Assembly: GCF_009833085.1 (NCBI RefSeq)
Contig: NZ_QRBZ01000003.1
Span: 1-64,000, forward strand
Origin: Nitrosomonas oligotropha
GTDB taxonomy: Bacteria > Pseudomonadota > Gammaproteobacteria > Burkholderiales > Nitrosomonadaceae
Reading direction: 5' to 3'
Length of the DNA stretch: 64,000 nt
Part shown: piece by piece, positions 17,724 through 24,936 of the stretch
Position numbering within the stretch: the first letter of the stretch is position 1
How the letters are laid out: every line of letters begins with the position of its first letter
Made by a program: the position numbers and the translations under genes
The notes under the pieces: generated by a model
What the model was told of the DNA's origin: nothing
The model's input: only the letters and a program-made list of their open reading frames with translations
Database searches by the model: none

Positions 17724-18521
17724 TTATTTGGTCGAAGAAATAACCCGCCCATTCAGATTCTGCGGTGATCTCGCATTATCCGTATAGAATCCCTTGAGCT
17801 GTGACAGCTGTGCCGCGGATATCGAAATGCTGTCCAATAAAAGGTACCACTGCACGCCTTCGCTGCAAGGCGGTGTTGTTAAAGAACCAGCGAACGATAC
17901 GTAATCAAACGAATTATGGCCGAGCGGCGGTAATAGCGTTGTAGGATCAATTTGGATGCCGGTGGCATTGGCATTTTGATCCCCTCCCGTAGCGGGCATA
18001 TTGTTTAAAATAGTCTGCAATGTTGCATTTTCTTCCCCTACGGTGACCGCGACACCCAGAACGATGAGCCGCCCATCCGGGCTGACATGAACAAAATGTA
18101 ATTCTGCCGGAAACTTCACGCCACCGACCGCATGTTCACTGGGTTCATGAAAGTGAAATTGAACCAGCGGGTAAGATTCTTCGCCGATTTTCAACTCGCC
18201 TTTATAGTGTGTCGAGGTATTGACCTGAACCGCATGGCCGGTATTGAAGAACACCGGGGTGTCCACATCGTACCAAACCTCCAGATTATTCAGTTTCCGG
18301 GTATTATCAATTCGCGCATCGGCTAAATCGACCGGCGATTGGTGTGAACCGATACTGCATTCCGCATAGGGATAATTCAATGGCACTACGGTTTGTGCCG
18401 GATCCTGAATCGCTCCCCAAGTTGCTTGTTCCTCATGCGTCCAGTGCGGCGCGGAAACTGCCGCTGCGGTATAACATGCAAAAATTGCTGAAGCCAGATT
18501 TCTCAATACTTTTTTGTTCAT
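17724..18521 (-). CDS. Periplasmic alpha-carbonic anhydrase
   Basis: The product has 265 residues with a signal peptide (MNKKVLRNLASAIFACYTAA, cleaved near AVSA). The three zinc ligands are His123 and His125 in QFHFHEPSEH and His142 in AELHFVH. SLTTPPCSEGV carries the active-site threonine. C55 and the cysteine of TPPC are placed to form the usual disulfide. It interconverts carbon dioxide and bicarbonate in the periplasm, useful to an organism that fixes CO2. GGAG (minus strand) precedes the ATG. A small secreted-protein gene lies 32 bases upstream on the same strand and is probably cotranscribed. Confidence 0.95.
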   Translation of the reverse strand: MNKKVLRNLASAIFACYTAAAVSAPHWTHEEQATWGAIQDPAQTVVPLNYPYAECSIGSHQSPVDLADARIDNTRKLNNLEVWYDVDTPVFFNTGHAVQVNTSTHYKGELKIGEESYPLVQFHFHEPSEHAVGGVKFPAELHFVHVSPDGRLIVLGVAVTVGEENATLQTILNNMPATGGDQNANATGIQIDPTTLLPPLGHNSFDYVSFAGSLTTPPCSEGVQWYLLLDSISISAAQLSQLKGFYTDNARSPQNLNGRVISSTK

Positions 18522-18553
18522 TGGTTATCTCCAATTTGCAAATCGTTATTCGA

Positions 18554-18775
18554 TTAACATGTATGTTTTTTGCAGTAATCCACCATCGGCGGTTTCTGAT
18601 CTTTATCGGATTCCTTTGCCGATTGAGAGTTTTTCTTTGTGTTCGATGAACTCGATTGTGAAGTTTGTGTTTGTTGGCTGGAATCAGCAGATGACTTTGA
18701 ATTGTTCGATCCGGATTCAGCAAAACACGAAACACTTAAACTCATTGCGATAGCCAAAAATATTTTTAACAGCAT
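18554..18775 (-). CDS. Small secreted Ser/Gln/Lys-rich protein upstream of carbonic anhydrase
   Basis: The product has 73 residues: a signal peptide (MLLKIFLAIAMSLSVSCFA) followed by a low-complexity hydrophilic stretch rich in S, Q, N and K. It ends DYCKKHTC with two cysteines. Cleavage after CFA is likely; the serine-cysteine in the signal is not a classic lipobox. GAGGA precedes the ATG, which supports a real gene. It sits 32 bases before the carbonic anhydrase start on the same strand. No family is recognised. It could be a periplasmic partner of the anhydrase, but that rests on position only. Confidence 0.6.
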   Translation of the reverse strand: MLLKIFLAIAMSLSVSCFAESGSNNSKSSADSSQQTQTSQSSSSNTKKNSQSAKESDKDQKPPMVDYCKKHTC

Positions 18776-19046
18776 AATTTCCTCGTTTATAAAGAAGTTT
18801 GATTACCCTTTTAATTGCAGGAGCGGGCACGATATCATGATAAATGTAAATAAAATGTCAAGAAAAATTACGTATTTTGTGAAAAATATGTGAATTAAAA
18901 CAACTATTAGTAGTAATGTTATTATAATTTAGATTAAGAATTCCGCAGTGATAAGAGCACAACGGGATTTATACGAGAGGGAAAAAGCGAAAACTGAAGA
19001 TAAAAGTCTGACGATAACTTTTTCTTTAATGACAGAAAAACTTAAT

Positions 19047-19187
19047 GAAACACTGATTAATTCGGCGGACGAGATGAAGCACGAGCCGCACGGAACACAG
19101 CAACCACGGCATATCAATAAGATAGACGAGGGAGCGAGTACCGCGCAACGAAGTGATTCGGTCGTATAGTCAATTAATCAGTGTTTC
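19047..19187. mobile_element. MITE-like element with 16-bp perfect terminal inverted repeats
   Basis: gaaacactgattaatt (19047-19062) is repeated in perfect inverse at 19172-19187, enclosing about 109 bases that are more GC-rich than the AT-rich surroundings. The flanks read cttaat on the left and cttaac on the right, a possible 6-base target duplication with one mismatch. The element has no transposase and ends one base before the stop codon of the minus-strand acetyltransferase gene. The upstream stretch 18776-19046 is AT-rich with no convincing gene. Confidence 0.5.
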
Positions 19188-19188
19188 C

Positions 19189-19710
19189 TTAACAACGCAT
19201 AGCTTTCTTTTCAAGATACTCAACGGTCAGCCCGGCAATTTTAGGTACGCCAAGATAGGCCGGATAAGCTTCAACCCGGCCGGTGCAGTGATAGCCCCTG
19301 CGTTGATAAAATTCAATCAACTCGGTGCGCTGTGATATCACGAACATGACGAATTGATGCACATTCATGACGCTGCGGGCAAAGGTTTCTGCTTGTTCGA
19401 GCATGTATTTTCCGAGCCCCTGTCCTTGCAGATCAGGGTGAACCGAAAAAAAACCGATGTAGGCGTGCTCTTTTTCTGGCGCGATATAAATGCATGACGC
19501 CAGCATGGAAGGCAAGTTAACGACAAAAAAATGCGCGCCGGAATTGCGCATGGCGGCTTCGATTTCCTGCCGGTTGGTTCTATTGCCCTGAATAATCGCG
19601 GCCTCGGTTGTCCAACCGGCGTTTCCGCGATACGTCAAGTTGATCAGATCGCTGATTGCCTGTGCTTGATCGACATTGGCTTTCTCAAAACGAAAAGCGG
19701 AGAAATCCAT
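19189..19710 (-). CDS. GNAT-family N-acetyltransferase
   Basis: The product has 173 residues. The GNAT core is visible: ASCIYIAPEKEHAYIGFFSV, then the acetyl-CoA loop VHPDLQGQGLGKYMLEQAE (Q/R-x-x-G-x-G/A pattern as QGQGLG), and LIEFYQRRGYHCTGRVEAYP near the end. It probably acetylates an amine on a small molecule or protein; the substrate is not deducible. The gene stands alone; its 3' end abuts the MITE-like repeat. Confidence 0.85.
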   Translation of the reverse strand: MDFSAFRFEKANVDQAQAISDLINLTYRGNAGWTTEAAIIQGNRTNRQEIEAAMRNSGAHFFVVNLPSMLASCIYIAPEKEHAYIGFFSVHPDLQGQGLGKYMLEQAETFARSVMNVHQFVMFVISQRTELIEFYQRRGYHCTGRVEAYPAYLGVPKIAGLTVEYLEKKAMRC

Positions 19711-19748
19711 TCGCTGTCAGTGAATTCTAAGGATGGTGCCGCCGGATT

Positions 19749-20138
19749 CTAGCCGAGACCTAATACCGGGCTTTTGGTGACTGCAACCAGCACAATGTAA
19801 ATGAATACACACTGCGCCGCCACCCAGGCAATGATTTTTGTCCGCCGGGTTTTACCGAAGCGAATCGCCACCATACCCAGAGCGATATATAACAGCAAAC
19901 CGGCAACCTTGGCGGTTAACCAGGAATCCTGCAGCGGATTTTGCTGTATGGTCATCGCCAGAAAGACCGCGCTGGTCAGCAGAACGGTATCGACGATATG
20001 CGGCAGAATTTTGACCCAGCGCTGACGTAAATTCGTTGAATCCCGGATCAACCAGACACCACGCAGGAAAAACAATGAATAACTAAGTATCACGCTACTG
20101 ACGTGAATCATTTTCAACAATGCGTAACTCACATTCAA
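19749..20138 (-). CDS. SirB2-family membrane protein
   Basis: The product has 129 residues with four membrane helices. YALLKMIHVSSVILSYSLFFLRG and PHIVDTVLLTSAVFLA match the SirB2 family of small inner-membrane proteins, whose function is unresolved. The start is a TTG overlapping the stop of the upstream CopD-like gene (TTGA), so the two are translationally coupled. Confidence 0.8.
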   Translation of the reverse strand: MNVSYALLKMIHVSSVILSYSLFFLRGVWLIRDSTNLRQRWVKILPHIVDTVLLTSAVFLAMTIQQNPLQDSWLTAKVAGLLLYIALGMVAIRFGKTRRTKIIAWVAAQCVFIYIVLVAVTKSPVLGLG

Positions 20139-20617
20139 CTCCGGGCTATCAACCAGCCATGGCTCCCTGCCACGGCGCCGGCGATAGTAATTAAACTGAG
20201 TATCAATAAGAACAAATGCTTGCGCTGAATTTTGGCAAATGTTTCCGGTGAAACGTCTTGCTGCACCGAGGCCGCGCTTTGGCGGCGTCCGCGCGGTTCC
20301 ATGATGAACAACATCACGCTAAAAAATATCCAGATCAATACCATCATGTGCATCCACCAGTATTGCCACTGCATGAAACGTGGCCAGGCATTGAGCACAT
20401 GAACCATGTAGAAACCGCTCAACCCAACGATCAATGTGGAAAAACGCGCTTGCGCGGCAAACCGCTGCCGGAAACGGGAAAAAAATGCCATTGCATCCGT
20501 GGCCGACTGCATGCGCGCCAAAGTTGGCAGCAACACAAACGTCACCATTCCAACTCCGCCTATCCAAAGCACGATGCCCAATACGTGCAATACCCGGGCT
20601 AAAACCAGATCATCCAT
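20135..20617 (-). CDS. CopD-like small integral membrane protein
   Basis: The product has 160 residues and four membrane helices. LARVLHVLGIVLWIGGVGMV, with histidine and tryptophan near the start, resembles the CopD/YcnJ-type helices of copper-resistance and related heme-binding membrane proteins. WWMHMMVLIWIFFSVMLF and RKHLFLLILSLITIAGAVAG follow. It overlaps and probably works with the SirB2-family gene downstream. Copper binding is not shown, so the name describes a family resemblance only. Confidence 0.7.
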   Translation of the reverse strand: MDDLVLARVLHVLGIVLWIGGVGMVTFVLLPTLARMQSATDAMAFFSRFRQRFAAQARFSTLIVGLSGFYMVHVLNAWPRFMQWQYWWMHMMVLIWIFFSVMLFIMEPRGRRQSAASVQQDVSPETFAKIQRKHLFLLILSLITIAGAVAGSHGWLIARS

Positions 20618-20671
20618 TCGATTTTTCTTACCACTTAAGAATAAATTTGGAAATTATAGTGATACTCTGTC

Positions 20672-20714
20672 GTGTATTACGCATGCACTTTACGTGTAGT
20701 GCGGCGTAATACAC
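20672..20714. repeat. Long intergenic hairpin
   Basis: gtgtattacgc (20672-20682) and gcgtaatacac (20704-20714) are perfect inverse copies. Inside them gcact and agtgc also pair, giving an interrupted stem of 16 pairs. No T-tract follows on either strand, so it is not a standard terminator. It lies between two minus-strand genes. Confidence 0.55.
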
Positions 20715-20757
20715 CCAGCTCGCATTAATTCGTCACAGTCATTCAACCGGGAACCGG

Positions 20758-21108
20758 TTATTCAGTCTCCGAAACCCAAATTTCGGCTTCCTCGTAATCG
20801 TGAAAAACCGTTACATTGGCGTGAATGAATAAATTGAAAACCCATGCGCCCCATGTTTGCCATTCATCGTCGGTCACAACCGCCACCCGATTGAATTCAC
20901 TACCGTGATCGCGCATGAATTTAACTTCTTCCCAAGCCACATCAACGGTGTAATCGAGCATGTCGCGCCAATCAAACAGTAGATTGGCTTTACTGTCAAA
21001 ATGGGATTGATACAGCACTTGTTGTTCAAATTCATTGTAGTCGGCTAATGTAAACTCGCCAATAACCGCAACAATTACGAGATTGTCTTTCTTTTGAATA
21101 GTTATCAT
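20758..21108 (-). CDS. SpoIIAA-like (STAS-fold) protein
   Basis: The product has 116 residues. VIVAVIGEFTLADYNEFEQQ, then LLFDWRDMLDYT and NRVAVVTDDEWQTWGAWV, match the SpoIIAA-like family (PF11964), a STAS-type fold found in many proteobacteria and thought to bind lipids or regulatory partners. A very good ribosome site (GAGGAGGG on the minus strand) precedes the ATG. The gene is monocistronic. Its role is unknown. Confidence 0.8.
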   Translation of the reverse strand: MITIQKKDNLVIVAVIGEFTLADYNEFEQQVLYQSHFDSKANLLFDWRDMLDYTVDVAWEEVKFMRDHGSEFNRVAVVTDDEWQTWGAWVFNLFIHANVTVFHDYEEAEIWVSETE

Positions 21109-21193
21109 GACTCCCTCCTCAACAAATAATTAGCTCATCATAGGGAATTAAACCGGATGGTGCAAATTTTGCCGCTACTCCGTAAAAGCAAAA

Positions 21194-22054
21194 TCACTTG
21201 GGCGTCACAGCGGGAACTTGCTTAATACCGAGGATACCGCTTAATGAACCGCCCAGGACAATCAATCCCATCCCGAGCCAGGCCACGGGAGGCAATATTT
21301 CATTCCACAACAGAATGCCCCAAAGACTGGCAAATAATACCGTGCTATAACCCAGTGAAGTCACAACCATCGTCGCACCTTGATGATAGGCGCGCGTCAT
21401 CGCCAGTTGCGCCAGCGTCGCTGTCACACCGGTACCGAACAGCAGCAATAAACCATCTCCATTAACTGGACTGAATGTTGTAAACAGCAACCACACGCCG
21501 GTGCCTAATGTGCTGATTAATGTGAAGTAAAATACCACTTGCCATTCGGATTCACCCAATTTGCCCAGTTGTTTGACATTGATATAGGCGATCGCGGCGA
21601 AAAACCCGGAGGCCATTCCCAGTAAACCGGCCATCCAGTGATCTTCGGGCAACGAAGGGCGCAGTAACAGAACGACGCCGATAAAACCGAGCAGAACTGT
21701 GCAGATTAACGGCCAGTGAATATGTTCTTTCAAAATCAACGTGGAAAACACTGCCAAGAAAAGCGGCCAGGTATAATTCAGCGAAATGGCGGTCGCCAAG
21801 GGTAATTGCGTAATGCAGTAAAAAAACATCAATAAACTGATCAAGCCGGAAATTCCGCGCCAGCAATGAACCCGCCAATGCGGTGTTGTTACCGGAAGGC
21901 GGTAATAGCGGATGACCAGATAAGTCATCCAAACGCCGAACAGCGAACGGTAAAATACCAGCTCCGTACTGGAAAAATACGCCGCGCCGAGTTTGACCAA
22001 TACGCCCATACAGGCAAACATAAAGCCCGCTACCAGCATCCACAATGAACGCAC
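21194..22054 (-). CDS. DMT-superfamily (EamA) transporter
   Basis: The product has 286 residues with ten hydrophobic helices in two EamA repeats. The first ends with ATAISLNYTWPLFLAVFSTLI and the second with TMVVTSLGYSTVLFASLWGI, the typical proline/glycine pattern of drug/metabolite transporters. The start is a GTG at 22054. It is likely an exporter of a small metabolite; the substrate cannot be read from the sequence. The gene is followed by no partner and lies 42 bases downstream of the Rieske oxygenase, so cotranscription is possible. Confidence 0.85.
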   Translation of the reverse strand: MRSLWMLVAGFMFACMGVLVKLGAAYFSSTELVFYRSLFGVWMTYLVIRYYRLPVTTPHWRVHCWRGISGLISLLMFFYCITQLPLATAISLNYTWPLFLAVFSTLILKEHIHWPLICTVLLGFIGVVLLLRPSLPEDHWMAGLLGMASGFFAAIAYINVKQLGKLGESEWQVVFYFTLISTLGTGVWLLFTTFSPVNGDGLLLLFGTGVTATLAQLAMTRAYHQGATMVVTSLGYSTVLFASLWGILLWNEILPPVAWLGMGLIVLGGSLSGILGIKQVPAVTPK

Positions 22055-22096
22055 TTGTCGGTTTTCCTAAAAAATACAGCCGTTGCGGTTATTGAA

Positions 22097-23206
22097 TCAC
22101 CGGATATGCGGTCCGATTTCTCGTTGCAGGAATTGATGGAAGTGCTTCATTCCCTCTTCCATGGGAATTTGATAAGGCCCGGTTTCATTCAAACCTTGCT
22201 CAAATAATGCACGCCGCCCGGCGGTCATCCGTTTGCAGATTTCATCGTCTTCGAGCGCGGTTTCTTTGTATGCCGCTTGCTCGGCTTCGACGAAATCACG
22301 TTCAAACAGCGCAATCTCTTCCGGATAGTAAAACTCAACCACGTTCATACAGCTCTCCACCCCGGTCGGCAGAATCGTGCTGATGACCAGCGTATGCGGA
22401 TACCACTCCAGCATGATATTGGGGTAGTACAATAACCAGATCGATCCATGCGGCGGCATTTCCCCTTCCGATTGCTGCAATACTTGTTCGTGCCATTTGG
22501 CATACACCGGACTGCCCGGTTTTTGTAAACACCCGCTATCGATGGCCACAGTCTGCACGCTATACCAATCGCCAAAATCCCAATCGAGTTTTCCGGTATC
22601 GACAAAATGACTCAAACCCGGGTGAAACGGATCGACGTGATAATCTTCCAAATACACTTCGATAAATGTTTTCCAGTTACAGTGATAATGATCGATCTGC
22701 ACGCGATCAAAAACGTAGCCGGAAAAATCAAAATCCTGCAACACGCCCAGATTGCCCATATCGCGCGAAACATTACGTTCACCGTTAAACAACAAACCAT
22801 TCCAATTTTGCAATGCGGTTTTGCTTAAATTCAGGCAAGGATTCTGCTCAAAATGCGGCGCGCCCAGCAATTTGCCATTCAATGCATAGGTCCAGCGGTG
22901 TATCGGACACACGATGCTCTTGGCATTACTTCTGCCCGTCAATAAAATCGCCTGACGGTGGCGGCAAACATTCGATAACAATTCGATGCCTTGTTCGTTA
23001 CGCACCAGCACTTTGGCATTATTCATCCATTCCGGCACATAATAATCACCCACATTGGGGACCATTACTTCATGACCTACGTAGCCCGGTCCGCGATCAA
23101 ACAAAATACGTTTTTCAAGCTCAAGAATTTTGGGATCCAAGTACCAGTTGACGGGAAGCTGCACTGACATGTCCGCCAGTTGCGAAATCTCAGCCATGTT
23201 AGACAT
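22097..23206 (-). CDS. Rieske non-heme iron oxygenase, large (alpha) subunit type
   Basis: The product has 369 residues. The Rieske cluster ligands are C81-x-H83 and C100-x-x-H103. The catalytic domain has LEDYHVDPFHPGLSH, with H190 and H195 as iron ligands and D188 as the bridging acid typical of ring-hydroxylating or demethylating oxygenases. No ferredoxin, reductase or beta subunit is nearby, so electrons must come from elsewhere in the genome. The substrate is unknown; members act on aromatics, quaternary amines and sterol-like compounds. GC and codon use do not differ visibly from the surroundings. Confidence 0.88.
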   Translation of the reverse strand: MSNMAEISQLADMSVQLPVNWYLDPKILELEKRILFDRGPGYVGHEVMVPNVGDYYVPEWMNNAKVLVRNEQGIELLSNVCRHRQAILLTGRSNAKSIVCPIHRWTYALNGKLLGAPHFEQNPCLNLSKTALQNWNGLLFNGERNVSRDMGNLGVLQDFDFSGYVFDRVQIDHYHCNWKTFIEVYLEDYHVDPFHPGLSHFVDTGKLDWDFGDWYSVQTVAIDSGCLQKPGSPVYAKWHEQVLQQSEGEMPPHGSIWLLYYPNIMLEWYPHTLVISTILPTGVESCMNVVEFYYPEEIALFERDFVEAEQAAYKETALEDDEICKRMTAGRRALFEQGLNETGPYQIPMEEGMKHFHQFLQREIGPHIR

Positions 23207-23425
23207 ATAAATACCTTATACCCCCCAGATAAAAATAGCGGCGAAAATACACGAAAAGACAAAAATTTAAAACCTATTTAAGCAAGTCAGGAAAGAAAAA
23301 CCGAATGCATGGCTATAATAGCAATCTTGATAGTAAAATATCAGCATCCATCGATACGTTACGCGGACAAAAAAGTAAATTGTACAAGATTGAATTATTT
23401 AATTAATCAAAAAGAGAGCATCTTA

Positions 23426-24844
23426 ATGAAATCTAAACAGCAATTAAGAAAAAAATCATGGATACCCGTATTATCCACAGTATTTGTTGTCGGTCTAGCC
23501 GCCTGCGACAGCGGCGGTGAAAAAGCACTCGATACCTCTTCATCCGCATCATCGTCAGCAACGGCTGCTAAAAGAACCATGCCGACAGGCCCGGCAACCG
23601 GCATTTTAGTTGATTCTCCCGTATCCGGCGTAGCGTTTGCGGCAACTTCTGGAAAATCCGGCACCACCGACGAGAAAGGCAGTTTTAATTTCAATCATGG
23701 CGACAAAATCGAATTCAAACTGGGCGGTTTGACACTGGGCAATATCCCCGGTTCACAGATCGTGACCCCGATTGAACTGGCCGGTGACAACGCTAATAAA
23801 TTACAAAATCTGCTGGTTTTACTGCAATCATTGGATTCCGATAGTAATCTTTCCAATGGAATTTCCATTTCGCGCGAAACGGCTGCTGCTGTTAAAGGGT
23901 CGATTGATCTGGATAGCAGCCCGGAAACATTCGCCGATTCCGCCGGGCTAAAAGACATTATGGAAGCCAGCGGCATTTCTGGTGAAATCAGAACACTCGA
24001 AGCCGCACGCACGCACTTTCTTTCTCAAGGTGTCGCACTGCTCAGCGCGCAAGTCTGGGTCAGTTATACCAATCAAACCGCCAGCGTGTTGCGGGTGGCC
24101 GCCGATAGCAGCGGAGAATACCTGCAAGGCGACGCCAGACCGGACGACTCCTGTGATGAAAACCGGGTATGCGGCGGGAAAACTGTTTTCCAGGCCGGTG
24201 TTGAATACGGCGTAGCTCAAGCGACTGATTTTGACAGCCGCGGCTTCAAGCTGGTGAGCACGCCCAGCGTGGATACCAATCTGAAAGCCGGTTTCTCCAA
24301 CCCAGGACCGACGCGGCGGGTACGCACCGATGGTTCTGAATTGATTAATTCCGATATTGTTACGGTGCAAAGAGCACGCGAACAAGGCAGTGTGTTCGGT
24401 GAACTCTTCCATATTGCCAAACCGATACAGTTAAGCAATGAAAATGAAGTGGCGGAAAAAGAAGTTAAAGAATTCCGTTACGCAAAAATCGATAATGATG
24501 CAAACGGTATTGTCGGTGCTTGGGCCTATGACAGTGAAGCGATCAAAACACAGACTTTGGTTTTCTTCCCCAACGGCAAATATATGATGATCGATCCGAC
24601 CGGTGCAACACAGCGTGAAGATCAAGCAAAATGCGCAAAACCCGGCATCGAATTTTCTTCCTATACCTATAACAAAGGCGGAAATAATTTCAATTTAACC
24701 AGCTTCACCTATAACACCAATGGCTGCGCCGGTTTCTCCGATGTGGAAGGCAGCATCGGCTTCACCCTCAGTTCGGATGGCAATACCGCCAAGCTGGACA
24801 AACCCGGTGAACCATCGGTCACGCTGTACCGTGTTTCCAAATAA
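23426..24844 (+). CDS. Lipoprotein of unknown function with carboxypeptidase-regulatory-like domain
   Basis: The product has 472 residues. MKSKQQLRKKSWIPVLSTVF leads to a lipobox VGLAAC, so the cysteine near residue 26 should be lipidated. A Ser/Ala linker follows. Then GILVDSPVSGVAF, a TTDEKGSFNF turn and EFKLGGLTLGNI resemble the small beta-sandwich (carboxypeptidase regulatory-like) seen in many proteobacterial surface lipoproteins. The C-terminal third has a lipocalin-like NGIVGAWAYDSEAIKTQTLV pattern. The frame is open further upstream (from 23309), but those residues lack a signal peptide and the ATG at 23426 gives a proper lipoprotein. Function unknown. Confidence 0.78.
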   Translation: MKSKQQLRKKSWIPVLSTVFVVGLAACDSGGEKALDTSSSASSSATAAKRTMPTGPATGILVDSPVSGVAFAATSGKSGTTDEKGSFNFNHGDKIEFKLGGLTLGNIPGSQIVTPIELAGDNANKLQNLLVLLQSLDSDSNLSNGISISRETAAAVKGSIDLDSSPETFADSAGLKDIMEASGISGEIRTLEAARTHFLSQGVALLSAQVWVSYTNQTASVLRVAADSSGEYLQGDARPDDSCDENRVCGGKTVFQAGVEYGVAQATDFDSRGFKLVSTPSVDTNLKAGFSNPGPTRRVRTDGSELINSDIVTVQRAREQGSVFGELFHIAKPIQLSNENEVAEKEVKEFRYAKIDNDANGIVGAWAYDSEAIKTQTLVFFPNGKYMMIDPTGATQREDQAKCAKPGIEFSSYTYNKGGNNFNLTSFTYNTNGCAGFSDVEGSIGFTLSSDGNTAKLDKPGEPSVTLYRVSK

Positions 24845-24872
24845 CCGGTTGTCTGCATCTTAAACGCACAAC

Positions 24873-24904
24873 ACTCACCGGAACTTGCTCCAAGCCCGGT
24901 GAGT
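24873..24904 (+). terminator. Hairpin after lipoprotein gene
   Basis: actcaccgg (24873-24881) pairs perfectly with ccggtgagt (24896-24904), loop 14 bases. It lies between the lipoprotein stop and the priA start. There is no clear T-run, so termination would be weak. Confidence 0.45.
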
Positions 24905-24936
24905 CGTGCTTCACCTTTGTCATAAATCCGCTGCTT

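Noticed and set aside
18948-19169. 73-codon GTG frame
   Set aside because: It has no ribosome site and no family, and its second half lies in the MITE-like element.
23309-23425. Longer N-terminus for the lipoprotein gene
   Set aside because: The added residues destroy the signal peptide; the ATG at 23426 gives a normal lipobox position.
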